From a bacterium (GTDB taxonomy: Bacteria > Electryoneota > Electryoneia > Electryoneales > Electryoneaceae): DNA of 9,931 nt. Positions within the stretch are counted from its first letter, which is position 1; each line of letters starts with the position of its first letter. The stretch is from positions 1-9,931 of the forward strand of contig WJJA01000561.1 in the NCBI GenBank assembly GCA_014729955.1, read 5' to 3'. The position numbers and the translations under genes were made by a program. Positions 1-6,032 of the stretch are shown here, piece by piece. Under the pieces are notes generated by a model that saw nothing but the letters and a program-made list of their open reading frames with translations, made no database searches and was not told the origin of the DNA.

Positions 1-477
1 GACATATTCCACCGCTTCACCCGGCACCTTGAATCGTACCACCCAGGTCTCGCCGTTTTCCATCCGACGCTGCACCTCTGCTTGATCCATCTCACGGTGC
101 GGACTGCGGAAGGCCGTGGTGTCGCCGCGCGCTTCGTTGCGAGCACGAATGCTCTGCACCTCGTCGGCGGTCAGAAAACAGCGGTAGGCAAAGCCGCGTT
201 CCATCAGCTCATCGGCCATCTCGCGATGGAAGCTGCGGCGTTTCGACTGACGAAGCGGTTCCTCGTCCCAGTCCAGGCCGAGCCACGCCATCGCCTGGAG
301 TATGTCTTCTTCGAATTCCGGCCTGGAGCGTTTGACGTCGGTGTCTTCCAGCCGCAGCAGGAACTTGCCGCCCTTGCTGCGCGCATAAAGCCAGTTGAAA
401 ATCGCGGTGCGCGCCCCGCCGATATGAAGATACCCGGTGGGGCTGGGAGCAAATCGTACTCGAATCGGTTCGGTCAT
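1..477 (-). CDS. gltX: Glutamyl-tRNA synthetase, N-terminal part (runs off window start)
   Basis: This cytoplasmic class I aminoacyl-tRNA synthetase charges tRNA-Glu (and tRNA-Gln in many bacteria) with glutamate, using ATP. The 159 visible residues are the Rossmann catalytic half. The N-terminus reads MTEPIRVRFAPSPTGYLHIG, and LHIGGART carries the class I HIGH signature in the HIGG form usual for GltX. LLRLEDTD follows, then the region that binds the amino acid and the tRNA acceptor end. The KMSKS motif and the anticodon-binding domain lie outside the window. The ATG at 477 overlaps the TGA of the upstream DUF3566-like gene in an ATGA junction, and there is only a weak purine stretch before it, so translation is probably coupled. 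The family call is secure. Whether the enzyme is discriminating or also charges tRNA-Gln cannot be judged from this half. Confidence 0.96.
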   Translation of the reverse strand, partial: MTEPIRVRFAPSPTGYLHIGGARTAIFNWLYARSKGGKFLLRLEDTDVKRSRPEFEEDILQAMAWLGLDWDEEPLRQSKRRSFHREMADELMERGFAYRCFLTADEVQSIRARNEARGDTTAFRSPHREMDQAEVQRRMENGETWVVRFKVPGEAVEYV

Positions 478-1241
478 GGCTGTTTCTGTTCTTCCTCTGA
501 ATCACTGTCTGACGTGGTATCGTCCTCGGGTTCGATGTTCGTGTCATCGGTCGGGGTCCTATCCCGTACCTCTTCGTCCGAATCGCCCGCCCCTTCGGCC
601 GGTTCAGCAGGTGTCGCGGGTTCGGCCGGTTCTTCAACCTTCGCCGGCGGTTCTTTGCGTTCGGACAAATCCGTCTTCTCTTCACCGTCCGCCCATTCCC
701 TGCTCGCATCGGTCGGCATGAACCGGGCATGGTCGTCCTTCTCGGGTTCAGGAGTCGGTGCAGGCTCGTCGGACGTCGCCACCCCGGGCCCGCCGGTCGG
801 GGGCGGTGTCGCAGCGGGTTGGGCGCCTGAGTCTTCCGCCCCTGGTGTCGGTGACTGTGGACTTGTCGCCGCCGCGGCCGCCTGGGGTGGCACCGCCGGC
901 ATGTGCAGTTCTCGTGCGCCTTCGGCTGCCGGCTCCAATTCGAGTTCCAATCCTCCTGCCACAGAGGCCAGGGCGTTGTAAATGATCACCAGCAGGACGG
1001 TTGCGGCCGTGTAGAGAATCGCCCCGAACACCGCGAGGAAGAAGATGCCGAAGAACAGCGCCGCTCCACCGATGCCGATCGCCGTGCTGTCCACCATCCC
1101 GCCGAAGGAAGCGGCGAATTGCAGGATCGCGTTGAAAAACAGCGCATAGAGCAGACCGAAGACGAGGAACACCACCAGGTACAGCACGAAGGCGATCTTC
1201 GCGACCGGCCAGATCGGCAGGCGTTTCAGCTGATACGTCAT
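474..1241 (-). CDS. DUF3566-like membrane protein with long acidic disordered tail
   Basis: A 255-residue inner-membrane protein of unknown function. Residues 1-12 are a short basic leader (MTYQLKRLPIWPVAK). A hydrophobic segment at about 14-36 and a longer one at about 57-92 form two or more membrane helices, followed by IYNALASVAGGLELELEP. That ending strongly recalls the YNLAASLVGGLEV ending of DUF3566 proteins, best known from actinobacteria; this match is from memory. Residues 105-255 are low-complexity Pro/Ala/Glu/Asp/Ser, strongly acidic and probably disordered. The start is set by a strong AAGGAGGAAGG Shine-Dalgarno site just before the ATG at 1241. A longer in-frame reading back to 1433 would run through the tRNA gene and is not credible. 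The gene overlaps gltX by four bases and is cotranscribed with it. No catalytic motif is visible, so a scaffold or membrane-anchoring role is possible but unproven. Confidence 0.82.
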   Translation of the reverse strand: MTYQLKRLPIWPVAKIAFVLYLVVFLVFGLLYALFFNAILQFAASFGGMVDSTAIGIGGAALFFGIFFLAVFGAILYTAATVLLVIIYNALASVAGGLELELEPAAEGARELHMPAVPPQAAAAATSPQSPTPGAEDSGAQPAATPPPTGGPGVATSDEPAPTPEPEKDDHARFMPTDASREWADGEEKTDLSERKEPPAKVEEPAEPATPAEPAEGAGDSDEEVRDRTPTDDTNIEPEDDTTSDSDSEEEQKQP

Positions 1242-1283
1242 GCCTTCCTCCTTTTCCCGGGAGATTTGCATTTCATCGTTCCG

Positions 1284-1313
1284 GCAGCGCTGACGGTTGA
1301 CCGTCGAAGCTGC
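1284..1313 (-). promoter_or_regulatory. Symmetric 30-bp dyad in the leader of the DUF3566-like/gltX operon
   Basis: Arms GCAGC and GACGGT (1284-1288, 1292-1297) mirror ACCGTC and GCTGC (1300-1305, 1309-1313). The two arms are separated by three-base internal loops of equal size around a two-base centre. The dyad lies 42 bases upstream of the ATG at 1241 and downstream of the tRNA terminator. It could be an operator for a dimeric repressor or a stem-loop in the mRNA leader. The symmetry is seen directly; the function is inferred. Confidence 0.4.
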
Positions 1314-1340
1314 CGTTCGCCGCTCTCTTCGCCAATCTAC

Positions 1341-1379
1341 AAAAAACAAGGCCGGGAGGTTTGAATGTCCCGGCCTTGT
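1341..1379 (-). terminator. Intrinsic terminator of tRNA-Ser
   Basis: A perfect 12-bp stem (1346-1357 with 1368-1379, arm ACAAGGCCGGGA) encloses a 10-base loop. On the minus strand it is followed directly by six T residues (1341-1346 on the plus strand read AAAAAA). It begins about 10 bases after the tRNA 3' end. This is a textbook rho-independent terminator and should separate tRNA transcription from the DUF3566-like/gltX operon, which then needs its own promoter. Confidence 0.9.
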
Positions 1380-1388
1380 CTCATCGTG

Positions 1389-1476
1389 CGGAGGGGGAGG
1401 GATTCGAACCCTCGGTACGCGGTTAGCGCACACTCGCTTAGCAGGCGAGCACCTTCAGCCACTCGGTCACCCCCCC
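1389..1476 (-). tRNA. tRNA-Ser, anticodon GCU
   Basis: The 88-nt gene folds as a class II tRNA. The acceptor stem GGGGGGG pairs with CCCCTCC with one G-U pair, and the discriminator base is G, as usual for serine. The D-arm region reads ACCGAGTGGC. The anticodon arm has loop CTGCTAA, giving GCU, which reads AGC and AGU codons. A long variable arm follows. The T arm is GAGGG, TTCGAAT, CCCTC. The CCA end is not encoded: the bases after the discriminator are CAC. The gene has its own promoter upstream and an intrinsic terminator just downstream, so it is a single-gene transcription unit. Confidence 0.95.
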
Positions 1477-1517
1477 GAGTTGGAAGCTTCTTCGTTTCTT
1501 CACGGTGTAGAGCGTCA

Positions 1518-1546
1518 AATATAGACCGTAGCAGGCAGTATGACAA
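1518..1546 (-). promoter_or_regulatory. Sigma-70-type promoter of tRNA-Ser
   Basis: On the minus strand, TTGTCA (plus positions 1541-1546) is separated by exactly 17 bases from TATATT (plus 1518-1523). That is close to consensus at both hexamers. The predicted start, near 1511, would leave a leader of about 35 bases before the mature tRNA 5' end at 1476. The match is seen directly; activity is inferred from position. Confidence 0.72.
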
Positions 1547-1759
1547 GGGCCGTGCCGGTGAATCGCTCGCGAGAGAAACGATTCCGGGCACAAAGTCAGC
1601 CGGCATAATACGCAAAAAACGCGAAGTACCATTTGCGTCTGTGTCGCCCGTTTGCTACTCTACAAGTAGACATCGACTCAATAGTGGAGCGTTGCTCGTA
1701 CTGTGAGTGATTCGGTCTTACCGTTCCGTCCGGTCTTGCTTGCCGCGGGCAAGTGTGAC

Positions 1760-1825
1760 CTGACAGAACGTTGCTTGAGCGCTGACGGAGTGTTGTTGGA
1801 GTACTGACGGAACGTTTGCCGGATC
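1760..1825. repeat. Three tandem 22-bp direct repeats
   Basis: Three copies begin at 1760, 1782 and 1804 with an exact 22-base period. Each starts CTGACrGArygTT: copy 1 CTGACAGAACGTT, copy 2 CTGACGGAGTGTT, copy 3 CTGACGGAACGTT. Copies 1 and 3 match at 12 of these 13 positions, while the remaining 9 bases of each unit diverge. A conserved half-unit repeated on the same helical face every two turns is what a DNA-binding site array looks like. It lies about 170 bases upstream of the Cys-rich gene. Confidence 0.6.
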
Positions 1826-1997
1826 CCGGCCCGTGCAAGCGGGGTGTGACCCGACACTCAAGACCAATCAGAAAAGGCACCGGAATTCGACTCACACGGG
1901 GCCTATCGGTTGCTCCTGCCGTTCGCCGACCCAGGCAGACAGCGCCTTCTTCCACTGTCAAATCAGCTTCAACCGTCCCTTTCAACCGGGAGCACCG

Positions 1998-2393
1998 ATG
2001 AGCCGCGAAAACCGTCAACCCGTCAAGACCTGCCGTCTCTGCGACACATGCTGGAGCGACTACGTCGAGCTGGTGCAGGATAAGATGCTGCAGGTCAATG
2101 GTTACCAGGCGACCTTCAAAAGCCCGGAAGAAGGTTTGTTTCTGATCACACACCGGACAGGCGATTGCGGAACCACCCTGGCCGTCAGAGCCGGCGAGAT
2201 GAAGCACTTTTACGACGGACCGGCGGTGGAAGTACGCAACACCGGCAACGAAGATTGCCCGGGACGCTGCCTGGATGACGAAGATCTGGAACCCTGCGGG
2301 GCGACCTGCGATATGAACTGGATCCGAGAGGTGCTGCAGTACCTGAGACGCCACGAGGTACCGCCCCATTTGACGTCGGATGGGAGGTGGTAA
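1998..2393 (+). CDS. Eight-cysteine small protein of unknown function
   Basis: A 131-residue soluble protein that I cannot assign to a characterised family. It has eight cysteines in an ordered pattern: C12-x2-C15-x2-C18, C57 within THRTGDCGTT, C87-x3-C91, and C100-x3-C104. This suggests one or two metal sites (Zn or Fe-S) or a disulfide-rich fold. There is no signal peptide or membrane segment, so a cytoplasmic metal site is likelier than disulfides. The middle (VNGYQATFKSPEEGLFLI) looks like a small beta-sheet, and the end (NWIREVLQYLRRHE) like a helix. The ATG at 1998 is chosen because GGGAG lies five bases upstream. The frame stays open back to 1833 without a better start. The gene stands alone and is convergent with the rhodanese gene, 68 bases away. 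A block of direct repeats lies upstream and may regulate it. Confidence 0.75.
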   Translation: MSRENRQPVKTCRLCDTCWSDYVELVQDKMLQVNGYQATFKSPEEGLFLITHRTGDCGTTLAVRAGEMKHFYDGPAVEVRNTGNEDCPGRCLDDEDLEPCGATCDMNWIREVLQYLRRHEVPPHLTSDGRW

Positions 2394-2461
2394 GAGTATG
2401 CTTATAGTAGAGTAATGCTGACGTGCAGTCGCTCCGGCAAACCAGCAGGTATCTTTCTCCC

Positions 2462-2902
2462 TCAAGATGCCCTGCGAACCATCCCGTACCGCTGACACAT
2501 GCGGATCCCGCCGCGGAGCGAACGGACGTTACCATATCCGATCAGCTGCAAGGCCGCCGCCAGGTAGAGCGAGCGGTGCCCCGACCTGCAATACAGGACC
2601 ATTTCACTGGTCTTGTCCGCCGCGATTTCACCCAGGCGAAATACAACCTCGTTCATCCGAACATGCCGTGCATCCTCGAGCATGCCAGACGACAACTCGT
2701 CCGGTTCACGTATATCCACAAGGACCGGTGCTTCGCCGGACGTCAGCTGACGCTGCAGGTCGTCCACGTCTATTTCCAGCTCATCGAGTACGAATTCCGC
2801 ATGAAATCCTGGAAGGTCGCCGCCGAGAGGACCCAGCAATTGACGCAACGCTGCCAGTTCCAAACCTTTGAAGACGAGTTTGCGGTTCGAATCGGTGTGC
2901 AT
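2462..2902 (-). CDS. Single-domain rhodanese-like sulfurtransferase
   Basis: A 146-residue cytoplasmic protein with one rhodanese domain. Such proteins carry sulfur as a persulfide on an active-site cysteine and pass it to acceptors such as cyanide, thiols or thiolation pathways. The domain occupies about residues 45-146: VLVDIREPDE at about 60-69 is the typical first half, and CRSGHR at 105-110 is the active-site loop with catalytic Cys105. An extra N-terminal segment (about 1-44) has no motif I recognise. The ATG at 2902 is preferred over one 10 codons upstream because AAGGGAAG lies just before it. The gene is downstream of the aminotransferase on the same strand, but 198 bases away, with no clear promoter or terminator between them, so cotranscription is uncertain. 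The biological sulfur acceptor cannot be inferred from the context. Confidence 0.9.
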   Translation of the reverse strand: MHTDSNRKLVFKGLELAALRQLLGPLGGDLPGFHAEFVLDELEIDVDDLQRQLTSGEAPVLVDIREPDELSSGMLEDARHVRMNEVVFRLGEIAADKTSEMVLYCRSGHRSLYLAAALQLIGYGNVRSLRGGIRMCQRYGMVRRAS

Positions 2903-3100
2903 GGACTTCCCTTGTCTTTGGTCTGTGATCATCAGGGCTGACGCAAGTGACAGGCCGGGTGAGGATGACTGTACGCCAATCGCCCGGTATGTTCGGATTG
3001 CCTAACAATGTTGGGGCAGGCACACCTGAGATGCAAGAGTACGGAGGGTGGACAGGGATCTCTCCGGGTGCTGTCGATGCGCGGCATTGAAGCGCTTCGA

Positions 3101-4300
3101 TTATCCGTTCAGATACTGGTCCATGTAAGTTCCGATCGCCTTGTAGGCGCGGGTAAGAATGTCTTCCGGGGGCAGGAAGACGATTCGGAAATGCTTCGTG
3201 CCGGGAGCCTGGCGGAAGCCGTCCCCGGGCACCACAACCACGCCGGTTCCCGCGATCAGGCCCTTGACCCAGTCGGAATCTCTGCCTTCGATCTCGAGTT
3301 TCGGGTAGGCGTAGAACGCGCCTTTGGGGGCGACGCAGGATATGCCGGGGATCTCGTTCATCATCTCGTAGGTCAAATCACGGCGCCGTGTCAATTTCTC
3401 CAGCATCTCACCCAGGTGGGACTGATCGCCGTCCAGGGCCGGCTTGATCGCAAACATCAGGGGATGATTGGCGCACAGACGTGCCCGAAGGATTTTGTTG
3501 ATCGCCTCGATATACTCACTCATACGGGCACGTTCGCCGGAGACAATGCCCCATCCGATGCGGAGTCCCGGGCCGATGAAGTTCTTTGACAGCCCGCTGA
3601 AGGTTACCACGGGCGCATCCGGATCGAGGGATGCGATCGAAATGTGCTCACCCCCGTCGAACAGCAGCTTGTCGTAGATCTCATCGGCGAAGATCACGAT
3701 GTTGTGCTCTCGTGCGATCTTCAGCAGTTCCTCGAGCGTTTCGCGCGAGCAGTTCGAGCCGGTGGGGTTGTTCGGATTGATGATGACGATCGCACGGGTC
3801 TTGTCATTGATCTTTGCCTTGATATCCTCAATGTCCGGTTGCCAGCCGTTGGACTCGTCGAGCAGGTACGGGTTTTCAATCGCCTGCAGCTTGGCGACCA
3901 CGGCGGTATAGAGCGGGTAGCCCGGGGCGGGCGTCAGCACATTTTCACCTTCGTCCACCAGGGCGGTCAGGCAGATCTCGATCGCTTCGCTGGCGCCGGT
4001 AGTCACAAAAATATCGCGGATGTTGCGAATGCCCTTTCGCTCCGCCTCACGTTCGATGGACTCCAGCGCTTCCGTTGTACCTGAAGAGGGAGCGTACCCG
4101 TTGTAGTTGCCCTTCATCGCCTCGTAGGTCGCTTCGATCATATGAGGAGGGGTCTGGAAATCATACTGGTTCGGATCGCCGATGTTGAGATACAGCATCT
4201 CTTTGCCGGTCTTGGCGGTCTCCTGTGCCAAAACGACGATATCACGCACAGCGTACGTTATGTTATGGGTGCGCAACGCAGGGCGAACGGCGGGTTCCAT
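3101..4300 (-). CDS. alaA: Class I PLP aminotransferase, AlaA type (probable alanine/glutamate-pyruvate aminotransferase)
   Basis: A 399-residue fold-type I pyridoxal-phosphate enzyme of the cytoplasm. It is most like the E. coli AlaA family, which makes alanine from pyruvate and glutamate. Visible landmarks are LNIGDP near residue 38, the PLP-phosphate segment TTGASEAIE near 100, NPNNPTG at 175-181, FADEIYDK with the PLP-pyridine Asp206, the Schiff-base Lys239 in SGLSKNF, PGLRIGWG, RLCAN, and the substrate carboxylate-binding Arg372 in HFRIVFLP. Length fits the family (about 400-405). A GTG at 4309 is also in frame, but GAGGAG sits eight bases before the ATG at 4300 and too close to the GTG, so 4300 is chosen. 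The gene is divergent from the methyltransferase gene, with 211 bases between starts. Related AspC-like enzymes could have broader substrates, so the exact amino-acid specificity is less sure than the family. Confidence 0.88.
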   Translation of the reverse strand: MEPAVRPALRTHNITYAVRDIVVLAQETAKTGKEMLYLNIGDPNQYDFQTPPHMIEATYEAMKGNYNGYAPSSGTTEALESIEREAERKGIRNIRDIFVTTGASEAIEICLTALVDEGENVLTPAPGYPLYTAVVAKLQAIENPYLLDESNGWQPDIEDIKAKINDKTRAIVIINPNNPTGSNCSRETLEELLKIAREHNIVIFADEIYDKLLFDGGEHISIASLDPDAPVVTFSGLSKNFIGPGLRIGWGIVSGERARMSEYIEAINKILRARLCANHPLMFAIKPALDGDQSHLGEMLEKLTRRRDLTYEMMNEIPGISCVAPKGAFYAYPKLEIEGRDSDWVKGLIAGTGVVVVPGDGFRQAPGTKHFRIVFLPPEDILTRAYKAIGTYMDQYLNG

Positions 4301-4430
4301 GGCTTCCACTCCTCACTTGTACCGGGTTTTCACAAAGGTACAACGCATCATCACGGCTCGCCACCGCGGCGGAGACGGCTCTGCGTATCGTGTCGACATT
4401 GCGACAGCTTGTGGAACACGCACTCGGACC

Positions 4431-4459
4431 TTGAAAACCATACGGTGTCAGCTTCTAAA
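4431..4459 (+). promoter_or_regulatory. Candidate promoter of the methyltransferase gene
   Basis: TTGAAA (4431-4436), a 17-base spacer and TCTAAA (4454-4459) form a moderate sigma-70-type match about 50 bases upstream of the TTG start, in the divergent intergenic region. Only four of six bases of the -10 element match consensus, so this is tentative. Confidence 0.35.
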
Positions 4460-4501
4460 AGGACCGGACAGAATTCGTAAGTTTCTTGTCGAACTCGTAT
4501 C

Positions 4502-4514
4502 GGGAGATTTTTTG
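4502..4514 (+). promoter_or_regulatory. Ribosome binding site that decides a TTG start
   Basis: GGGAG at 4502-4506 precedes a TTG codon at 4512-4514 by five bases. The protein read from this codon begins just before the TRAM-like domain. The open frame upstream has no ATG near the domain boundary, and it would run back into the divergent aminotransferase gene. Confidence 0.6.
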
Positions 4515-5927
4515 GCGATTGTCTATCACGTAACCGATCTCACCTCTGACGGTCGCGGCGTGGCGCGCACGGAAGAGGGTCGTGTTGTATTCCTTGCCGG
4601 TGCCATGCCGGGTGACCGAGTACTGGCGGCGCTGGAAGCGCAGGGCACGAAAGGTCCGCTTACAGGGCGCGTGCGCGAAATCCTTGTGCCCTCCCCGGAT
4701 CGCCGTGAACATCCCTGCCCTCATTATGCCGAAGGCTGCCCGGCCTCACCGCTGGGTGTGCTGGAGGATCGGGCGGAACGGGACTGGAAACGTCACCACC
4801 TGCTCGAAACCCTGGTTCGCATGGGGCCGTGGGTCGAACGTGACGCCCCGCCCGGCACTCCCGGAGCACCCCGACTGTCGGACGAGGAGCAACGGACACG
4901 AAATGAAGAACGGGAACGTCTCCGTGCCCGGCTCGACGGCATGACCGGCGCAACTCTGCCCTCGCTTGCGAGCCTGCACTACCGCGACCGCATCGAACCA
5001 CGCCTGGAGCCGTTGCAAGGCGGTTGGCGGATGCTGTACGGTAAAGGCGAAGTGGATGTCGCCCTCGCTGACTGCCTGCTGGCGTCGGTGGCGATACGCG
5101 AAGCAATGCAGGCTTTGTCCGTGCGGTTGAAAGAGGGCATGCTGAAGCCGGATCCTTCCTTTTCGCGCCGCAGTGTACGTCTCCTGCTACGGTCGAACGG
5201 CAGAGAACAGGCAGTGGCGGTCCTCTTCGTCATGACCGGGCGGAAATTCGACCCCGCACCCTACGTGCAGTGGCTCCGGGACATCCCCGCGCTCGCAGGT
5301 TGGCAGGTTCGCATGGCACGGCAGGTGAAAACCCGGATGACACATTCCACGATTCTCGCCGAGGCCGGCGATACCGGCATCATGATTCGTGTCGGAACGC
5401 AATCCCTTCAAGCGCCTCCGACGATATTCACCCAGGCGAACGAATCCATGCGTGACCGACTGGTGGAGGTCGCGCTGGATGATGTGGTTACCGGCGGCAA
5501 CCTGCTCGACCTCTACGGCGGCTACGGCTCCTTCGGACTGGAGTACGTCCGGCGCGGTGGGCGGGCGACGGTGGTCGATACCGCGCCCGATGCACTGGCG
5601 GCCGGTTGGCAGTTCGCGCGTGAACACGACCTGGAAGTCGATTTCATCGAAGCGGATCTGGCGCGTCGCTTTCCCCGACGGTTGGCGCTGGAAACACGGG
5701 ATGCCGTGCTGCTGGACCCGCCGCGCGGAGGAGCCGGGCGTAATGTGCTGAAGGTGCTGGACGCCCACGGACCGGGTCGCCTGGTGTACGTCTCCTGCCA
5801 TCCCGCGACTCTCGCACGAGACCTCGGCCGACTGCCGGCCTATCGTCTCGTCCGACTTACTCCCGTTGACATGTTTCCGCAGACGCCCGACCTGGAAACA
5901 GTTGCGGTGCTGCAGCGCGACCGGTAG
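4512..5927 (+). CDS. TrmA/RlmD-family RNA m5U methyltransferase with degenerate Fe-S cysteine motif
   Basis: A 471-residue SAM-dependent enzyme predicted to methylate C5 of a uridine in rRNA or tRNA. The domain order is: a TRAM-like RNA-binding domain (about 2-58, with DLTSDGRGVAR and VVFLAGAMPGDRV), a segment that normally carries an Fe-S cluster (69-79), a charged insertion of about 35 residues (112-150), then the Rossmann methyltransferase domain. Conserved catalytic landmarks are QANESM, DLYGGYGSFG, LLDPPRGGAG, the nucleophile Cys429 in YVSCHPATLARDL, and Glu462 in DLETVAVL. In RlmD-type proteins the cluster ligands are C-x5-C-x2-C plus a later Cys. Here the segment reads CPHYAEGCPAS, so spacing is changed and the third Cys is Ser79; Cys188 may be the fourth position. 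Cluster binding is therefore doubtful, although methyl transfer should be intact. Target position (tRNA U54 or an rRNA uridine) cannot be decided. It reads divergently from the aminotransferase gene, and the SDR fusion gene follows 105 bases downstream. Confidence 0.88.
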   Translation: MAIVYHVTDLTSDGRGVARTEEGRVVFLAGAMPGDRVLAALEAQGTKGPLTGRVREILVPSPDRREHPCPHYAEGCPASPLGVLEDRAERDWKRHHLLETLVRMGPWVERDAPPGTPGAPRLSDEEQRTRNEERERLRARLDGMTGATLPSLASLHYRDRIEPRLEPLQGGWRMLYGKGEVDVALADCLLASVAIREAMQALSVRLKEGMLKPDPSFSRRSVRLLLRSNGREQAVAVLFVMTGRKFDPAPYVQWLRDIPALAGWQVRMARQVKTRMTHSTILAEAGDTGIMIRVGTQSLQAPPTIFTQANESMRDRLVEVALDDVVTGGNLLDLYGGYGSFGLEYVRRGGRATVVDTAPDALAAGWQFAREHDLEVDFIEADLARRFPRRLALETRDAVLLDPPRGGAGRNVLKVLDAHGPGRLVYVSCHPATLARDLGRLPAYRLVRLTPVDMFPQTPDLETVAVLQRDR

Positions 5928-6032
5928 TCGGACCCGGATTCAGCTCGGTCACGGGGACATGGATGATGGCGCTTGCCAAGCCCCCCCGGCGCACCCCTAT
6001 CTTTTGACGCAACGAACAAGGAGAGTGAACCC

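Larger units (their letters stand above)
1477..1997. other. 521-base non-coding region between tRNA-Ser and the Cys-rich gene
   Basis: This stretch holds the tRNA promoter (1518-1546, minus) and a triple 22-bp direct repeat (1760-1825). A weak candidate plus-strand promoter is TTGCGT at 1633-1638, 17 bases, TACTCT at 1656-1661. An 8-bp palindrome CTCGCGAG sits near 1566. The open frames crossing it in both directions have no recognisable protein features and run through repeats or the tRNA, so I do not call genes here. An in-frame extension of the downstream gene back to 1833 exists but has no better ribosome site. Confidence 0.5.

Noticed and set aside
82..981. 299-codon plus-strand open frame
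   Set aside because: It is antisense to gltX and to the low-complexity tail of the DUF3566-like protein; its Ser/Gly-rich product is a by-product of that tail.
1365..1706. Plus-strand frame with an RRGRDSNPRY-like peptide
   Set aside because: This peptide is the well-known false translation of the antisense strand of a tRNA T arm; the frame lies over tRNA-Ser.
1760..1825. CRISPR array
   Set aside because: There are only three degenerate 22-base units with no spacers of uniform length and no cas genes nearby.
2394..2461. Bidirectional terminator between the convergent Cys-rich and rhodanese genes
   Set aside because: I find no stem-loop with a T-run in either direction in these 68 bases.
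1596..2498. 300-codon minus-strand open frame
   Set aside because: It is antisense to the Cys-rich gene and runs through the direct repeats and the upstream non-coding stretch. The product is low in recognisable structure. It is the only rival for this region, so the Cys-rich gene is kept at moderate confidence.
3089..3098. GAAGCGCTTC palindrome after the aminotransferase gene as a terminator
   Set aside because: The arms have no loop and no T-run follows on the minus strand.
3008..4084. Plus-strand frames opposite the aminotransferase gene
   Set aside because: They are shadows of a gene with complete PLP-enzyme motifs on the minus strand.
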